DNA of 64,000 bases from Pseudomonas sp. S04 (GCF_009834545.1 NZ_CP019427.1:1651001-1715000); one strand, 5' to 3'. Shown: positions 1 through 9,652, counted from the first letter of the stretch. Numbers and translations: made by a program. Notes: generated by a model not told the origin, from the letters alone.

Positions 1-183
1 GGTGAACGCCAGGGCGAACTTGAAGTTCTTGAACAGGAAAACTTTTTCCAGCTGCATGACGCCGTCGCGAACTTCGATGTTCCAGTCAGGGATCTGCTTG
101 ATCAATACCGGCAGTTCTTCGTCGCTGACTTGTGGGGCATCGGCGCGGCAGGCTTCGCAATGGGCTTGGTTGAGAGCGGTCAT
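1..183 (-). CDS. phhB: Pterin-4-alpha-carbinolamine dehydratase PhhB (3' part outside window)
   Basis: Only the first 61 codons are present; the rest lies beyond the left edge. The protein begins [18 protein letters not shown] and continues with a DWNIEV stretch, typical of the N-terminus of bacterial PhhB/DCoH proteins. The enzyme dehydrates 4a-hydroxytetrahydrobiopterin, recycling the pterin cofactor used by the phenylalanine hydroxylase encoded just upstream. The 69-bp gap to phhA and the shared strand indicate one phhAB operon. The ATG at 181-183 is the only good start in this frame. Confidence 0.88.
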   Translation of the reverse strand, partial: MTALNQAHCEACRADAPQVSDEELPVLIKQIPDWNIEVRDGVMQLEKVFLFKNFKFALAFT

Positions 184-252
184 GGTGGTTTCCTGATTTC
201 GATTCTTGTTAGACGTTACTATTTTTTGTGGGGCGCCGCGACTGCAGCGTCC

Positions 253-1044
253 TCAGGCCGCCTTGGGTTTTGGCGGAAATTTCGGCGCGTGCAGACCCAA
301 CTGCATGCCCTGCTGGACCATGCCCATGATGTCCTCGTGGGCCAGGTCGAACAGGCGCTTGAGGTTGGGCAGGACAAAGTACAGGGGCTGCAGGATGTCG
401 ATGCGGTACGGCGTGCGCATCGCTTCCAGCGGATCGAAGGCCTGGTGCTCGGGCTCGCCGGACAGGCTGTACACGGTTTCCTTCGGCGAGGAGAGAATGC
501 CGCCGCCGTAGATGCGCTGGCCTTCAGGGGTGTCGACCAGGCCGAACTCGATGGTCATCCAGTACAGGCGCGCCAGGTACACCCGCTCTTCCTTGGTCGC
601 CTGCAAGCCAAGCTTGCCGTAGGTGTGGGTGAATTCGGCGAACCACGGGTTGGTCAGCAGTGGGCAGTGGCCGAAAATCTCGTGGAAAATGTCCGGCTCT
701 TGCAGGTAATCCAGTTCTTCGCGGGTACGAATAAAGGTCGCGACAGGAAACTGCTTGCTGGCCAGCAATTCGAAAAAGGTCTGGAACGGAATCAGCGCCG
801 GAACCCGGGCAACTTGCCAGCCGGTGGTTTCACCCAGGACCTTGTTGATTTCGTCGAGCTGGGGAATGCGGTCATGGGGCAGGCCGAGCTTGTCGATGCC
901 TTCCATGTATTCCGGGCACGCACGACCCTCGAGCACTTTCAACTGGCGAGTGATCAGCGTGTTCCACACCGCGTGTTCTTCAGCGGTGTAGTGGATAAAC
1001 CCTTGCGCATCGGGCTCGCGGGCCACGTATTGCGTCTGCTTCAT
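253..1044 (-). CDS. phhA: Phenylalanine-4-hydroxylase PhhA
   Basis: A 263-residue monooxygenase that converts phenylalanine to tyrosine with tetrahydropterin, O2 and non-haem iron. The iron ligands of the family are visible: His121 and His126 in HEIFGHCP, and Glu166 in the MTIEFGL stretch. The length fits the single-domain bacterial enzyme, which lacks the regulatory ACT domain of animals. I chose the ATG at 1044 because AGGAGAG lies just upstream of it; an in-frame ATG at 1059 would put that ribosome site inside the gene. It is followed by phhB and faces the activator gene phhR, so it is probably activated by PhhR in response to aromatic amino acids. Confidence 0.96.
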   Translation of the reverse strand: MKQTQYVAREPDAQGFIHYTAEEHAVWNTLITRQLKVLEGRACPEYMEGIDKLGLPHDRIPQLDEINKVLGETTGWQVARVPALIPFQTFFELLASKQFPVATFIRTREELDYLQEPDIFHEIFGHCPLLTNPWFAEFTHTYGKLGLQATKEERVYLARLYWMTIEFGLVDTPEGQRIYGGGILSSPKETVYSLSGEPEHQAFDPLEAMRTPYRIDILQPLYFVLPNLKRLFDLAHEDIMGMVQQGMQLGLHAPKFPPKPKAA

Positions 1045-1164
1045 GCTGCTCTCCTGCAAAGGGATACGTTCTTGTTATGTCTTGCTATGGACCTAGAAAT
1101 ACCCCGAAGCGTGCGACCGCGCAGCAGGGTGCTGGACGAGCGGCTAGGAAAATTCGCCAATTTT

Positions 1165-1182
1165 CGTAAAGTTTTCGTTACG
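1165..1182. promoter_or_regulatory. Candidate PhhR/TyrR box between phhA and phhR
   Basis: CGTAAA-N6-GTTACG is a close variant of the TYR box TGTAAA-N6-TTTACA, with symmetric CGTAA/TTACG ends. It lies 120 bp upstream of phhA and 140 bp upstream of phhR, where an activator site for the divergent operon would be expected. The consensus is established for E. coli TyrR and P. aeruginosa PhhR; its use here is inferred. Confidence 0.5.
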
Positions 1183-1220
1183 CAAAGCGGCTTGTGGCGT
1201 ACCTATTGCGATTTCCCGGT

Positions 1221-1248
1221 TTGAAAAGCCCTGAAGCTGTCACATAAT
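1221..1248 (+). promoter_or_regulatory. Candidate sigma-70 promoter of phhR
   Basis: TTGAAA at 1221-1226 and CATAAT at 1243-1248, 16 bp apart, lie 75 bp before the phhR start codon. This is the best -35/-10 pair in the divergent region reading towards phhR. Confidence 0.45.
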
Positions 1249-1322
1249 CTTGACGACTAACTTTGGGTGTCGGCAGAAAAATCCTCGCCACCCGCTGTCC
1301 ATCTCCTAGTCCGGGCCTTTTT

Positions 1323-2882
1323 ATGCGTATCAAAGTCCATTGCCAGAACCGCATCGGCATCCTGCGCGACATCCTCAACCTGCTGGTGGAGTACGGGATC
1401 AACGTCGCTCGCGGGGAGGTCGGCGGTGAGCACGGCAACGCGATCTACCTGCATTGCCCGAACCTGATCAACATCCAGTTCCAGGCGCTGCGGGCGAAAT
1501 TCGAGGCGATTGCCGGGGTATTCGGGGTCAAGCGGGTAGGGCTGATGCCCAGCGAGCGCCGGCACATGGAACTCAATGCCTTGCTCGGGGCGTTGGAGTT
1601 CCCGGTGTTGTCGATCGACATGGGCGGCTCGATCGTCGCGGCCAACCGTGCAGCGGCGCAATTGCTCGGGGTGCGGGTCGACGAAGTGCCGGGGATCCCG
1701 CTGTCACGCTACGCCGAGGATTTCGACCTGCCGGAACTGGTGCGCGCCAACAAGTCGCGGATCAATGGCCTGCGGGTCAAGGTCAAGGGTGACGTGTTCC
1801 TGGCCGACATCGCCCCCCTGCAGTCGGAACACGACGACAGCGAGGCCATGGCGGGCGCAGTGCTGACCCTGCACCGGGCCGACCGGGTTGGCGAGCGCAT
1901 CTACAACGTGCGCAAGCAGGAGTTGCGCGGCTTTGACAGTATTTTCCAAAGCTCCAAGGTGATGGCGGCGGTGGTCCGGGAAGCGCGACGCATGGCGCCC
2001 CTGGATGCGCCGCTGTTGATCGAGGGCGAGACTGGCACCGGCAAGGAACTGCTGGCGCGCGCCTGCCACCTGGCCAGCCCGCGCGGCCAGTCGCCGTTGA
2101 TGGCGCTGAACTGCGCCGGGTTGCCGGAGTCGATGGCCGAGACCGAGTTGTTCGGCTACGGCCCCGGCGCGTTCGAAGGCGCGCGGGCCGAAGGTAAGCT
2201 CGGGCTGCTGGAATTGACGGCGGGCGGCACGCTGTTCCTCGATGGCGTCGGCGAAATGAGCCCGCGCTTGCAGGTGAAATTGCTGCGGTTCCTGCAAGAC
2301 GGTTGCTTCCGCCGTGTCGGCAGCGATGAAGAGGTCTACCTGGATGTGCGGGTCATCTGTGCGACCCAGGTCGACCTCTCCGAGCTGTGTGCCAGCGGTG
2401 AGTTCCGCCAGGACCTGTACCACCGCTTGAATGTGCTGTCGCTGCACATCCCGCCGTTGCGCGAGTGCCTCGACGGCCTGACGCCGCTGGTCGAGCACTT
2501 CCTCGACCAGGCCAGCCGGCAGATCGGCTGCCCCTTGCCGAAACTGGCGCCGGCGGCCATGGATCGGCTCAGCCACTACCACTGGCCGGGCAACGTCCGG
2601 CAGTTGGAGAACGTGCTGTTCCAGGCGGTGTCACTGTGCGAAGGCGGCACGGTCAAGGCCGAGCACATTCGCCTGCCGGACTACGGCGTGCGCCAGCCGC
2701 TGGGGGATTTTTCCCTGGACGGCGGGTTGGATGAAATTGTCGGGCGGTTTGAAAAGGCCGTGCTGGAACGCTTGTATTCAGAACACAGCAGCAGTCGATT
2801 GCTCGGTAAACGCCTGGGTGTTTCCCACACCACCATTGCCAACAAGTTGCGCGAATATGAAATCGGCAAACTTGAGCGCTAA
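1323..2882 (+). CDS. phhR: Aromatic amino acid regulator PhhR (TyrR family)
   Basis: A 519-residue activator of aromatic amino acid catabolism. An N-terminal ACT-type effector domain (MRIKVHCQNRIGIL onward) is followed by a PAS-like region (about 80-190), an AAA+ domain with Walker A GETGTGKE, and a C-terminal TyrR-type helix-turn-helix (LGVSHTTIANKL). The loop that contacts sigma-54 in enhancer-binding proteins reads GAFEGA instead of GAFTGA, one change from consensus, whereas E. coli TyrR lacks the motif. I chose the ATG at 1323 because it begins the conserved ACT domain; an upstream in-frame start would add 20 unconserved residues. It is divergent from its probable target phhAB. Confidence 0.94.
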   Translation: MRIKVHCQNRIGILRDILNLLVEYGINVARGEVGGEHGNAIYLHCPNLINIQFQALRAKFEAIAGVFGVKRVGLMPSERRHMELNALLGALEFPVLSIDMGGSIVAANRAAAQLLGVRVDEVPGIPLSRYAEDFDLPELVRANKSRINGLRVKVKGDVFLADIAPLQSEHDDSEAMAGAVLTLHRADRVGERIYNVRKQELRGFDSIFQSSKVMAAVVREARRMAPLDAPLLIEGETGTGKELLARACHLASPRGQSPLMALNCAGLPESMAETELFGYGPGAFEGARAEGKLGLLELTAGGTLFLDGVGEMSPRLQVKLLRFLQDGCFRRVGSDEEVYLDVRVICATQVDLSELCASGEFRQDLYHRLNVLSLHIPPLRECLDGLTPLVEHFLDQASRQIGCPLPKLAPAAMDRLSHYHWPGNVRQLENVLFQAVSLCEGGTVKAEHIRLPDYGVRQPLGDFSLDGGLDEIVGRFEKAVLERLYSEHSSSRLLGKRLGVSHTTIANKLREYEIGKLER

Positions 2883-2914
2883 CTAAGTCGCCCTTGAATG
2901 CGTGGGCCTTAGTT
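2881..2914 (+). terminator. Hairpin at the end of phhR
   Basis: AACTAAG plus GCCC pair with GGGC plus CTTAGTT around a 10-nt loop, with a two-base bulge on the left arm. The hairpin overlaps the phhR stop codon. There is no strong T-tract behind it, so it may be a weak terminator or an mRNA 3'-end stabiliser. Confidence 0.5.
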
Positions 2915-2979
2915 GGCGAATTGCTGCTTGGTTAATACTAATCATTATTGAATGAGGATTAATCCTGTTTGACCTTTCG

Positions 2980-3021
2980 CTGATCTGAATCATGGAAAAT
3001 TACCGGGCGGCCATCTAGGCT
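2980..3021 (+). promoter_or_regulatory. Candidate ANR/DNR-type promoter of the nap operon
   Basis: CTGAT-CTGA-ATCAT at 2980-2993 matches 8 of 10 defined positions of the FNR/ANR box TTGAT-N4-ATCAA. Its centre is 2986.5. With class II spacing (-41.5), transcription would start near 3028 and the -10 element would fall at 3016-3021, where TAGGCT is found. napE begins at 3051. The geometry supports low-oxygen activation; this is inferred. Confidence 0.5.
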
Positions 3022-3050
3022 CAGTACACTTTCTGGCAGGAGCCCTGGCC

Positions 3051-3218
3051 ATGACGACGGTTGATGAGTCCGCTCTACGTGCGCGCAAGGAAAGGCGGCT
3101 GTTGCTGTTCCTGATCGTGTTTCTTTTTCCCCTGCTATCGGTGGTGATAGTCGGCGGCTACGGCTTTTTCGTCTGGTTCCTGCAAATGCTCCTCGGCCCT
3201 CCCGGGGCTCCACACTGA
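3051..3218 (+). CDS. napE: Periplasmic nitrate reductase small membrane protein NapE
   Basis: A 55-residue protein with a charged N-terminus (SALRARKERR) and one long hydrophobic helix at about residues 17-48. That is the pattern of NapE, a small inner-membrane protein of unknown role at the head of many nap operons. The ATG at 3051 is preceded by GGCAGGAG at 3037-3044. It is the first gene of napEDABC; position, size and topology together make the call firm although the family has no catalytic motif. Confidence 0.82.
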   Translation: MTTVDESALRARKERRLLLFLIVFLFPLLSVVIVGGYGFFVWFLQMLLGPPGAPH

Positions 3219-3258
3219 TTGCCAGTCCAGGTGAGTTAACAGGCAGGGAGTGTTGGCC

Positions 3259-3525
3259 ATGGAACAAAAACTACATATCGCCAGTTTGATCGTGCAGGCC
3301 CGTGTCGAGATGTTTGCCGCGGTGAAAGCCAATCTGCGCCTGCTCCAGGGTGTTGAACTGCACCAGGAAAGCCCCGAGGGCAAACTGGTGGTGGTCCTGG
3401 AAATGCACGGCGAACCGCAGATCCTCCAGCGCATCGAACAGATTGGCCGCCTGCCCGGCGTGCTCAACGCCTCCCTGGTTTACCACGAGATCCTCGATCC
3501 GAGCGGAGAACACCCATGCCCATGA
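3259..3525 (+). CDS. napD: NapA chaperone NapD
   Basis: An 88-residue cytoplasmic protein of the NapD family, which binds the twin-arginine signal peptide of NapA and holds back export until the molybdenum cofactor is inserted. The sequence shows the ferredoxin-like pattern of the family ([10 protein letters not shown] near the start, [12 protein letters not shown] near the end). The ATG at 3259 has GGGAG upstream; a GTG at 3250 in frame is less likely. The 3' end overlaps the napA start by 10 bp, which suggests coupled translation of chaperone and substrate. Confidence 0.93.
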   Translation: MEQKLHIASLIVQARVEMFAAVKANLRLLQGVELHQESPEGKLVVVLEMHGEPQILQRIEQIGRLPGVLNASLVYHEILDPSGEHPCP

Positions 3526-6020
3526 CCCGTCGTGAGTTCGTCAAGGCCCAGGCGGCCGGGATTGCTGCGGCGGCTGCCGGGCTGCCGGTGTTCACCTCGG
3601 CCAGCAACCTGATCACCGAACAGGACATGGTCGCCCTGACCTGGAACAAGGCGCCGTGCCGGTTTTGCGGCACCGGTTGCAGCGTGATGGTGGCGACCAA
3701 GGACAACCGGGTGGTAGCGACCCACGGCGATGTCAAAGCCGAGGTCAATCGCGGCCTGAACTGCGTCAAGGGCTACTTCCTGTCCAAGATCATGTATGGC
3801 GTGGACCGCCTGACCCAACCGCTGTTGCGTATGACCAACGGGCAATACGACAAGCAGGGTGAGTTCCAGCCGGTGTCCTGGAAACAGGCGTTTGATGTGA
3901 TGGAGTTGAAGTTCAAGGAAGCGCTGAAAAACAAAGGCGCAGACTCGATCGCCATGTTCGGCTCCGGACAATGGACGGTGTGGGAAGGCTACGCCGCAAA
4001 CAAGTTGATGAAGGCCGGGTTTCGCAGTAACAACCTCGACCCCAATGCCCGGCATTGCATGGCCTCGGCGGTCATGGGGTTCATGCGCACCTTCGGTATC
4101 GATGAGCCCATGGGTTGCTATGACGACATCGAAGTCACCGACGCGTTTGTGTTGTGGGGCTCGAACATGGCGGAGATGCACCCGATTCTCTGGAGTCGGG
4201 TCACGGATCGTCGCTTGAGCCAACCCGATGTCAAAGTTGTGGTGCTGTCGACCTTCGAGCATCGCAGTTTTGAATTGGCCGATATCCCCATGGTGTTCAA
4301 ACCGCAGACGGACTTGTTGATCCTCAACTACATCGCCAACTACATCATTGAAAGTGGCTCGGTGAACCAGGAGTTTGTCAGCCGGCACACGCGGTTTGCC
4401 AAGGGGGTCGACGACATCGGCTACGGCTTGCGCAGCGATCATCCGCTGGAACAACAGGCCAAGAATGCCGACAAGGCGAACACCTGGACCGACATCGACT
4501 TCGAGCAGTTTGCCGCCTTTGTCAAACCCTACACCCTGGAACGCACCGCCAAGGAGACCGGGGTTCCAGCCGAACGGCTCAAGGCGCTGGCGCAGTTGTA
4601 TGCCGACCCGAAACGCAAGGTGGTGTCCTTCTGGACCATGGGTTTCAACCAGCACACACGCGGGGTGTGGGCCAACAACCTGATCTACAACATCCATTTG
4701 CTGACCGGCAAGATCAGCGAGCCGGGCAACAGCCCGTTCTCCCTGACCGGCCAGCCTTCGGCCTGTGGCACCGCGCGGGAAGTGGGGACCTTTTCCCACC
4801 GCCTGCCGGCAGACATGCTGGTCACCAATCCGGCACACCGCGCCACCGCCGAGAAGATCTGGAAACTGCCGGCCGGCACCATCAATCCCAAGGTCGGTTT
4901 CCATGCGGTGCAGCAGAGTCGCATGCTCAAGGACAGCGTGGTCAACGTGTACTGGACCATGGCCAGCAACAATATGCAGGCCGGGCCCAACATCATGCAG
5001 GAAGTCTTGCCGGGCTGGCGTAACCCGCAGAACTTCGTGATCGTTTCCGACGTGTACCCCACGGTGTCCGCGCAAGCCGCCGACCTGATCCTGCCCACGG
5101 CCATGTGGGTGGAAAAGGAGGGGGCCTATGGCAATGCCGAGCGGCGTACCCAGTTCTGGCATCAACTGGTATCCGCCCCGGGGGATGCCAAGTCCGATCT
5201 CTGGCAGTTGGTGGAATTTTCCAAGCGCTTCACCACCGATGAAGTGTGGTCCGCGCAGTTGCTCGACAGTGCCCCGCAGTACAAAGGCAAGACCCTGTAC
5301 GAGGTGCTGTTCAAGAATGGCAACGTCGATCAGTTCCCGATCGCGCAGATGGAGCCAGGCTTTGAAAACGACGAAGCCAAGGACTTTGGGTTCTACCTGC
5401 AAAAAGGCCTGTTCGAAGAGTATGCCCAGTTCGGCCGGGGCCACGGTCATGACCTGGCGCCGTTCGATCGGTATCACACCGAACGCGGCCTGCGCTGGCC
5501 GGTGGTGGACGGCAAGGAAACCCGCTGGCGCTTTCGCGAAGGCCATGATCCCTACGTGGAGAAGGGCAGTGGCGTGCAGTTCTATGGCTACCCCGACAAG
5601 AAGGCGATCATCTTCGCGCTGCCCTACGAGCCGCCGGCGGAATCCCCTGACCAGGAGTTCCCGTTCTGGCTGAGCACCGGGCGGGTGCTTGAGCACTGGC
5701 ACACCGGGACCATGACCCAGCGCGTTGAAGAACTCTACAAGGCGGTACCCGATGCCCTGGTGTACATGCACCCGGCCGATGCCAAGGCGCTCAATGCCAG
5801 GCGCGGCAGTGAGGTCAAGGTGATCAGCCGGCGCGGGGAAATGCGCGCACGCATCGAAACCCGTGGGCGCAACAAGCCGCCCCAGGGGCTGGTGTTCGTG
5901 CCGTTCTTCGACGCCAACCGGTTGATCAACAAGGTCACGCTCGATGCGACGGACCCGATCTCGAAGCAGACGGACTATAAAAAGTGCGCGGTCAGGATCG
6001 AGCTGATCAAGACTGCCTGA
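3516..6020 (+). CDS. napA: Periplasmic nitrate reductase catalytic subunit NapA
   Basis: An 834-residue molybdoenzyme that reduces nitrate to nitrite in the periplasm. A twin-arginine signal lies at the start ([10 protein letters not shown], then a hydrophobic alanine-rich stretch). Four cysteines, Cys48, Cys51, Cys55 and Cys83, form the 4Fe-4S site. Cys181 in NARHCMASA is the expected molybdenum ligand. The length matches the NapA family (about 830). It receives electrons from NapB and NapC, encoded directly downstream. No frameshift or missing key residue is seen. Confidence 0.98.
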   Translation: MPMTRREFVKAQAAGIAAAAAGLPVFTSASNLITEQDMVALTWNKAPCRFCGTGCSVMVATKDNRVVATHGDVKAEVNRGLNCVKGYFLSKIMYGVDRLTQPLLRMTNGQYDKQGEFQPVSWKQAFDVMELKFKEALKNKGADSIAMFGSGQWTVWEGYAANKLMKAGFRSNNLDPNARHCMASAVMGFMRTFGIDEPMGCYDDIEVTDAFVLWGSNMAEMHPILWSRVTDRRLSQPDVKVVVLSTFEHRSFELADIPMVFKPQTDLLILNYIANYIIESGSVNQEFVSRHTRFAKGVDDIGYGLRSDHPLEQQAKNADKANTWTDIDFEQFAAFVKPYTLERTAKETGVPAERLKALAQLYADPKRKVVSFWTMGFNQHTRGVWANNLIYNIHLLTGKISEPGNSPFSLTGQPSACGTAREVGTFSHRLPADMLVTNPAHRATAEKIWKLPAGTINPKVGFHAVQQSRMLKDSVVNVYWTMASNNMQAGPNIMQEVLPGWRNPQNFVIVSDVYPTVSAQAADLILPTAMWVEKEGAYGNAERRTQFWHQLVSAPGDAKSDLWQLVEFSKRFTTDEVWSAQLLDSAPQYKGKTLYEVLFKNGNVDQFPIAQMEPGFENDEAKDFGFYLQKGLFEEYAQFGRGHGHDLAPFDRYHTERGLRWPVVDGKETRWRFREGHDPYVEKGSGVQFYGYPDKKAIIFALPYEPPAESPDQEFPFWLSTGRVLEHWHTGTMTQRVEELYKAVPDALVYMHPADAKALNARRGSEVKVISRRGEMRARIETRGRNKPPQGLVFVPFFDANRLINKVTLDATDPISKQTDYKKCAVRIELIKTA

Positions 6021-6031
6021 GGAGAGCTGTG

Positions 6032-6523
6032 ATGAATGCTCGTACGCTGTCCTTGCTGTTTGCACTGCTGCTTGGCGTGCCCGCGGTCTTTGCCGCAGAG
6101 CCTGGGTATCCGCTGGATGCGCCCGCCCCCGATGGCAGGCGTGTCGGCGGTACCCTGACCCAGGAACTGCCAGCGCCGCCCATCGCCGAGGAGGAGAACA
6201 AGGACCTCAAGCGCGAGCGCAATTATCCCGAACAGCCGCCGACCATTCCCCACAGCATCCGCGGTTATCACATCGACAAGAACAGCAACAAATGCCTGTC
6301 CTGCCACAGTCGGGCCAACAGCGCGTTGACCCAGGCGCCGATGATCAGCATCACCCACTACATGGACCGCGACGGCCAGGCGCTGGCCGCCGTTTCACCA
6401 CGGCGCTACTTCTGCAATCAGTGCCACGTGCCGCAGCGAGACGTGAAGCCGTTGGTCAACAACGACTTCAAGAATATTGACCAGGTGCTGCAAGACGAAA
6501 TCAACCGCAAGCAGAAACCCTGA
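6032..6523 (+). CDS. napB: Periplasmic nitrate reductase di-haem cytochrome c NapB
   Basis: A 163-residue protein with a signal peptide (residues 1-21, ending VFAAEP) and two haem c sites, CLSCH at 88-92 and CNQCH at 128-132. NapB passes electrons to NapA in the periplasm. The ATG at 6032 is preceded by GGAGAG at 6021-6026; a GTG at 6029 would be too close to that site. It lies 11 bp after napA and 9 bp before napC. Confidence 0.96.
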   Translation: MNARTLSLLFALLLGVPAVFAAEPGYPLDAPAPDGRRVGGTLTQELPAPPIAEEENKDLKRERNYPEQPPTIPHSIRGYHIDKNSNKCLSCHSRANSALTQAPMISITHYMDRDGQALAAVSPRRYFCNQCHVPQRDVKPLVNNDFKNIDQVLQDEINRKQKP

Positions 6524-6532
6524 GGAGTGGTC

Positions 6533-7129
6533 ATGAAGTCATTGTGGGTAGTGTTCAAAGACTACTGGCAGATCTTGCGTCGCCCCAGTGTCCACTACAG
6601 CCTGGGTTTCCTGACGCTCGGCGGGTTCATTGCCGGGGTGATTTTCTGGGGTGGATTCAACACGGCGCTGGAAGCGACCAATACCGAAAAGTTCTGCATC
6701 TCCTGCCATGAAATGCGCGACAACGTGTTTGTCGAATTGCAGGAAACCATCCACTACACCAACCGCTCGGGGGTGCGCGCAACCTGTCCCGATTGCCACG
6801 TACCGCATGAGTGGACCCACAAGATCGCGCGCAAGATGCAGGCGTCCAAAGAGGTCTGGGGCAAGGTGTTCGGCACCATCAATACCCGCGAGAAGTTTCT
6901 CGGTATGCGCCGTGAACTGGCGGAGCACGAGTGGGCCCGCCTCAAGGCCAACGACTCTCGCGAGTGCCGTAATTGTCACAACTTCGAGTTCATGGATTTC
7001 ACCCGACAGGGCAAGCGCGCCGCCAACATGCACTCGACTTCCCTGGCCAACGGCGAGGCGACCTGCATCGACTGCCACAAAGGCATCGCCCACAAGCTGC
7101 CCGACATGAGCGGCGTCAAGGGCTGGTAG
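6533..7129 (+). CDS. napC: Membrane tetrahaem quinol dehydrogenase NapC
   Basis: A 198-residue NapC/NirT-family cytochrome that takes electrons from quinol and hands them to NapB. One N-terminal membrane helix (about 22-42) is followed by four CxxCH motifs: CISCH (55-59), CPDCH (85-89), CRNCH and CIDCH nearer the end. The ATG at 6533 follows GAGGAG. No napF, napG or napH follows, so electrons should enter only from quinol through NapC. It is the last gene of the operon and is followed by a terminator. Confidence 0.96.
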   Translation: MKSLWVVFKDYWQILRRPSVHYSLGFLTLGGFIAGVIFWGGFNTALEATNTEKFCISCHEMRDNVFVELQETIHYTNRSGVRATCPDCHVPHEWTHKIARKMQASKEVWGKVFGTINTREKFLGMRRELAEHEWARLKANDSRECRNCHNFEFMDFTRQGKRAANMHSTSLANGEATCIDCHKGIAHKLPDMSGVKGW

Positions 7130-7138
7130 CCGTGCTGT

Positions 7139-7190
7139 CCGGCCGATTGCCGTAAAGCGGCATAAGCGCGCCGGTTTTTCGTCTCTGCGA
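7139..7190 (+). terminator. Terminator after napC
   Basis: Nested stems, CCGGC/GCCGG outside and TGCCG/CGGCA inside, end in a run of five T. The structure begins 10 bp after the napC stop and separates the nap operon from the flagellar genes. Confidence 0.65.
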
Positions 7191-7260
7191 TCCTCCACCT
7201 CTCTCCTCTGAATTGTCCCAAGTCCTGTGTTTAAAGGACCTGGGGCCATTGCGCGCAAGT

Positions 7261-7276
7261 TGGTCTGCAAATTGCT
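7261..7276 (+). promoter_or_regulatory. Candidate sigma-54 promoter of flgF
   Basis: TGGTCTGCAAATTGCT keeps the GG-N10-GC core of sigma-54 promoters and a full TTGCT -12 element, but the -24 half (TGGTCT) is weak. It lies 57 bp before the flgF start. The flgF operon is RpoN-dependent in P. aeruginosa, which fits. Confidence 0.5.
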
Positions 7277-7332
7277 AAAGCCTTGCCAGTACAGCAGTGG
7301 GCGGCAAACGTCCGGCATGCAGAGGAAAGACT

Positions 7333-8073
7333 GTGGACAAGTACCTTTATGTGGCCATGACCGGCGCCAGCCAGAACGCGCTGGCGCAAAAGGCCCATGC
7401 CAACAACCTGGCCAACATCTCCACCAACGGTTTCCAGAAAGACCTGGAGCAGGCGCGGTCGATGCCGGTGTTTGGCGACAGCTTTCCGGCGCGGGCCTTT
7501 GCCCTGTCCGAACGTCCGGCCACCGACTTCAGTCCGGGCTCGCTGGTGGAAACCGGGCGTGACCTCGACGTGGCGGTCAGCGGCAACGGCTGGATTGCCG
7601 TGCAGAACCCCGACGGCAAGGAAAGTTACGTGCGCACCGGCAGCCTGAATGTCGACGCCCTGGGTGTGCTGCGTGCCGGCAATGGCATGCCGGTGATGGG
7701 CAATGGCGGGCCGATTGCCGTGCCGCCCGAGCAGAAGATCGAAGTCGGCCAGGACGGCACCATCAGTATCCGCGCCATGGGTGAAGGCCCGCGCGTGATG
7801 GCGGAAGTCGACCGCATCAAGCTGGTCAACCCGGACCTGAAGAACATGACCAAGGGCCTCGACGGCTCGATCCACACCAAGGACGGCCAGCCCGCACCGG
7901 CCGATGCCAACGTGCAACTGGTCTCGGGGTTCCTCGAGTCGAGCAACGTCAACGCGGTGGAAGAAATGACCTCGGTGCTGGCCCTGGCCAAGCAGTTCGA
8001 GCTGCACGTCAAGATGATGAACACCGCCAAAGAAGACGACCAGGCCATGGCTCGGGTCTTGCAGATCAGCTAA
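7333..8073 (+). CDS. flgF: Flagellar proximal rod protein FlgF
   Basis: A 246-residue rod protein of the basal body. The N-terminal motif ANNLANISTNGFQ and the C-terminal SSNVNAVEEMTSVLAL are the paired helices shared by rod and hook proteins. The start is the GTG at 7333 (VDKYLYVAMTGAS), preceded by AGAGGAAAG; longer in-frame starts give unconserved residues. It heads flgFGHIJKL; flgBCDE is not in this window. Confidence 0.95.
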   Translation: MDKYLYVAMTGASQNALAQKAHANNLANISTNGFQKDLEQARSMPVFGDSFPARAFALSERPATDFSPGSLVETGRDLDVAVSGNGWIAVQNPDGKESYVRTGSLNVDALGVLRAGNGMPVMGNGGPIAVPPEQKIEVGQDGTISIRAMGEGPRVMAEVDRIKLVNPDLKNMTKGLDGSIHTKDGQPAPADANVQLVSGFLESSNVNAVEEMTSVLALAKQFELHVKMMNTAKEDDQAMARVLQIS

Positions 8074-8118
8074 TTATCAGAACGTCGCGCCGTAAAACAG
8101 GCGCACGAGGAGAATCGA

Positions 8119-8904
8119 ATGCTTCCGGCTCTATGGGTTGCCAAAACAGGCCTGTCCGCCCAGGACACCAACCTGACGACCATTTCCAACAACCTGGCCA
8201 ACGTCTCGACCACGGGCTTCAAGCGTGACCGTGCCGAGTTCCAGGACCTGCTGTACCAGATCAAGCGCCAGCCGGGTGCCCAGTCGACCCAGGACAGCGA
8301 ACTGCCGTCGGGCCTGCAACTGGGTACCGGTGTGCGCATCGTCGGCACCCAGAAGAACTTCACCGCCGGCAGCCTGCAAACCACCGAGCAGCCGCTGGAC
8401 ATGGCCATCGACGGTCGTGGCTTTTTTCAGGTCCTGCAGCCGGACGGGACTACGTCCTACACCCGTGACGGGACCTTTCACCTGGACTCCAACGGCCAGA
8501 TCGTGACCGCCAGTGGTTATGCCCTGGAGCCGGCCATTGTCATCCCCGCCGAAGCCCAGACCTTCACCGTGGGTCGCGATGGCACCGTGTCGATCACCAT
8601 TGCCGGCAACCCGGCCGCCCAGGTGATCGGCAACCTGCAAACCGCCGACTTCATCAACCCGGCCGGCCTGCAGGCCACCGGCAACAACCTGTTCCTGGAA
8701 ACTGCCGCCAGTGGTGCGCCACAGATCGGCACCCCAGGCCTGAACGGTTTTGGTACCACCCTGCAAAGCACCCTGGAAACCTCCAACGTCAGCACCGTGG
8801 AAGAGATGGTCAACATGATCACCACGCAACGTGCCTACGAGATGAACTCCAAAGTCATCTCCACCGCCGACCAGATGCTTTCGTTCGTCACGCAGAATCT
8901 GTAA
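8119..8904 (+). CDS. flgG: Flagellar distal rod protein FlgG
   Basis: A 261-residue protein, the usual FlgG length, forming the distal rod that joins motor and hook. It has the N-terminal signature ISNNLANVSTTGFKRDR and the C-terminal ETSNVSTVEEMVNMI. GAGGAG sits upstream of the ATG. It is 45 bp after flgF and 52 bp before flgH in the same operon. Confidence 0.97.
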   Translation: MLPALWVAKTGLSAQDTNLTTISNNLANVSTTGFKRDRAEFQDLLYQIKRQPGAQSTQDSELPSGLQLGTGVRIVGTQKNFTAGSLQTTEQPLDMAIDGRGFFQVLQPDGTTSYTRDGTFHLDSNGQIVTASGYALEPAIVIPAEAQTFTVGRDGTVSITIAGNPAAQVIGNLQTADFINPAGLQATGNNLFLETAASGAPQIGTPGLNGFGTTLQSTLETSNVSTVEEMVNMITTQRAYEMNSKVISTADQMLSFVTQNL

Positions 8905-8956
8905 TCAAGTCTATGGGGCGGCTTGAGGCCGCCTGCAACACCGTGAGGTTAGGGTC

Positions 8957-9652
8957 ATGAATCGCTTTGTATCTGTTCTCGCATTGAGTGGGATCGCCGT
9001 GCTCGCGGGCTGCGTCGGGCCGACGCCAAAACCCAATGACCCTTACTACGCCCCGGTGTTGCCACGCACGCCCTTGCCGGCGGCAGCCAACAATGGCTCG
9101 ATCTACCAGGCCGGCTTCGAGCAGAACCTGTACAGCGACCGCAAGGCGTTCCGGGTCGGTGACATCATCACCATCACCCTCAACGAAAAAACCCAGGCCA
9201 GCAAAAACGCCAACTCGCAAGTGGGCAAGACCAGCAAGGCCAACATCGGCCTGACCTCGTTGTTCGGTGCGGTGCCCAACACCAATAATCCGTTCGGCAG
9301 TGGCGACCTGAGCCTGGACGCCGGCTACAGCGGTGACCGCGCGACCAAGGGCGACAGCAAGGCCGGGCAGGGCAACAGCCTGACCGGCTCGATCACGGTG
9401 ACAGTGGCCGACGTGTTGCCCAACGGCATCATCGCCGTGCGCGGCGAGAAGTGGATGACCCTCAACACCGGTGACGAACTGGTGCGCATTGCCGGCCTGG
9501 TGCGTGCCGACGATATCTCCACCGACAACACCGTGTCCTCGACCCGGGTCGCCGACGCGCGCATTACCTACTCGGGCACCGGCTCGTTTGCCGATGCGAG
9601 TCAGCCAGGCTGGTTCGACCGTTTTTTCCTAAGCCCGCTGTTCCCTTTCTAG
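8957..9652 (+). CDS. flgH: Flagellar L-ring lipoprotein FlgH
   Basis: A 231-residue outer-membrane lipoprotein forming the L ring around the rod. The signal peptide ends in the lipobox LAGC with Cys19 as the lipidated residue. The middle region ([16 protein letters not shown]) is the conserved FlgH part, and the protein ends in FFLSPLFPF. The stop is directly followed by the flgI start region. Confidence 0.97.
   Translation: MNRFVSVLALSGIAVLAGCVGPTPKPNDPYYAPVLPRTPLPAAANNGSIYQAGFEQNLYSDRKAFRVGDIITITLNEKTQASKNANSQVGKTSKANIGLTSLFGAVPNTNNPFGSGDLSLDAGYSGDRATKGDSKAGQGNSLTGSITVTVADVLPNGIIAVRGEKWMTLNTGDELVRIAGLVRADDISTDNTVSSTRVADARITYSGTGSFADASQPGWFDRFFLSPLFPF

Noticed and set aside
3480..6065. 861-residue open frame antisense to napA, and other long frames opposite flg, fli and che genes
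   Set aside because: Long antisense frames are usual in GC-rich DNA. The sense frames carry all conserved motifs.
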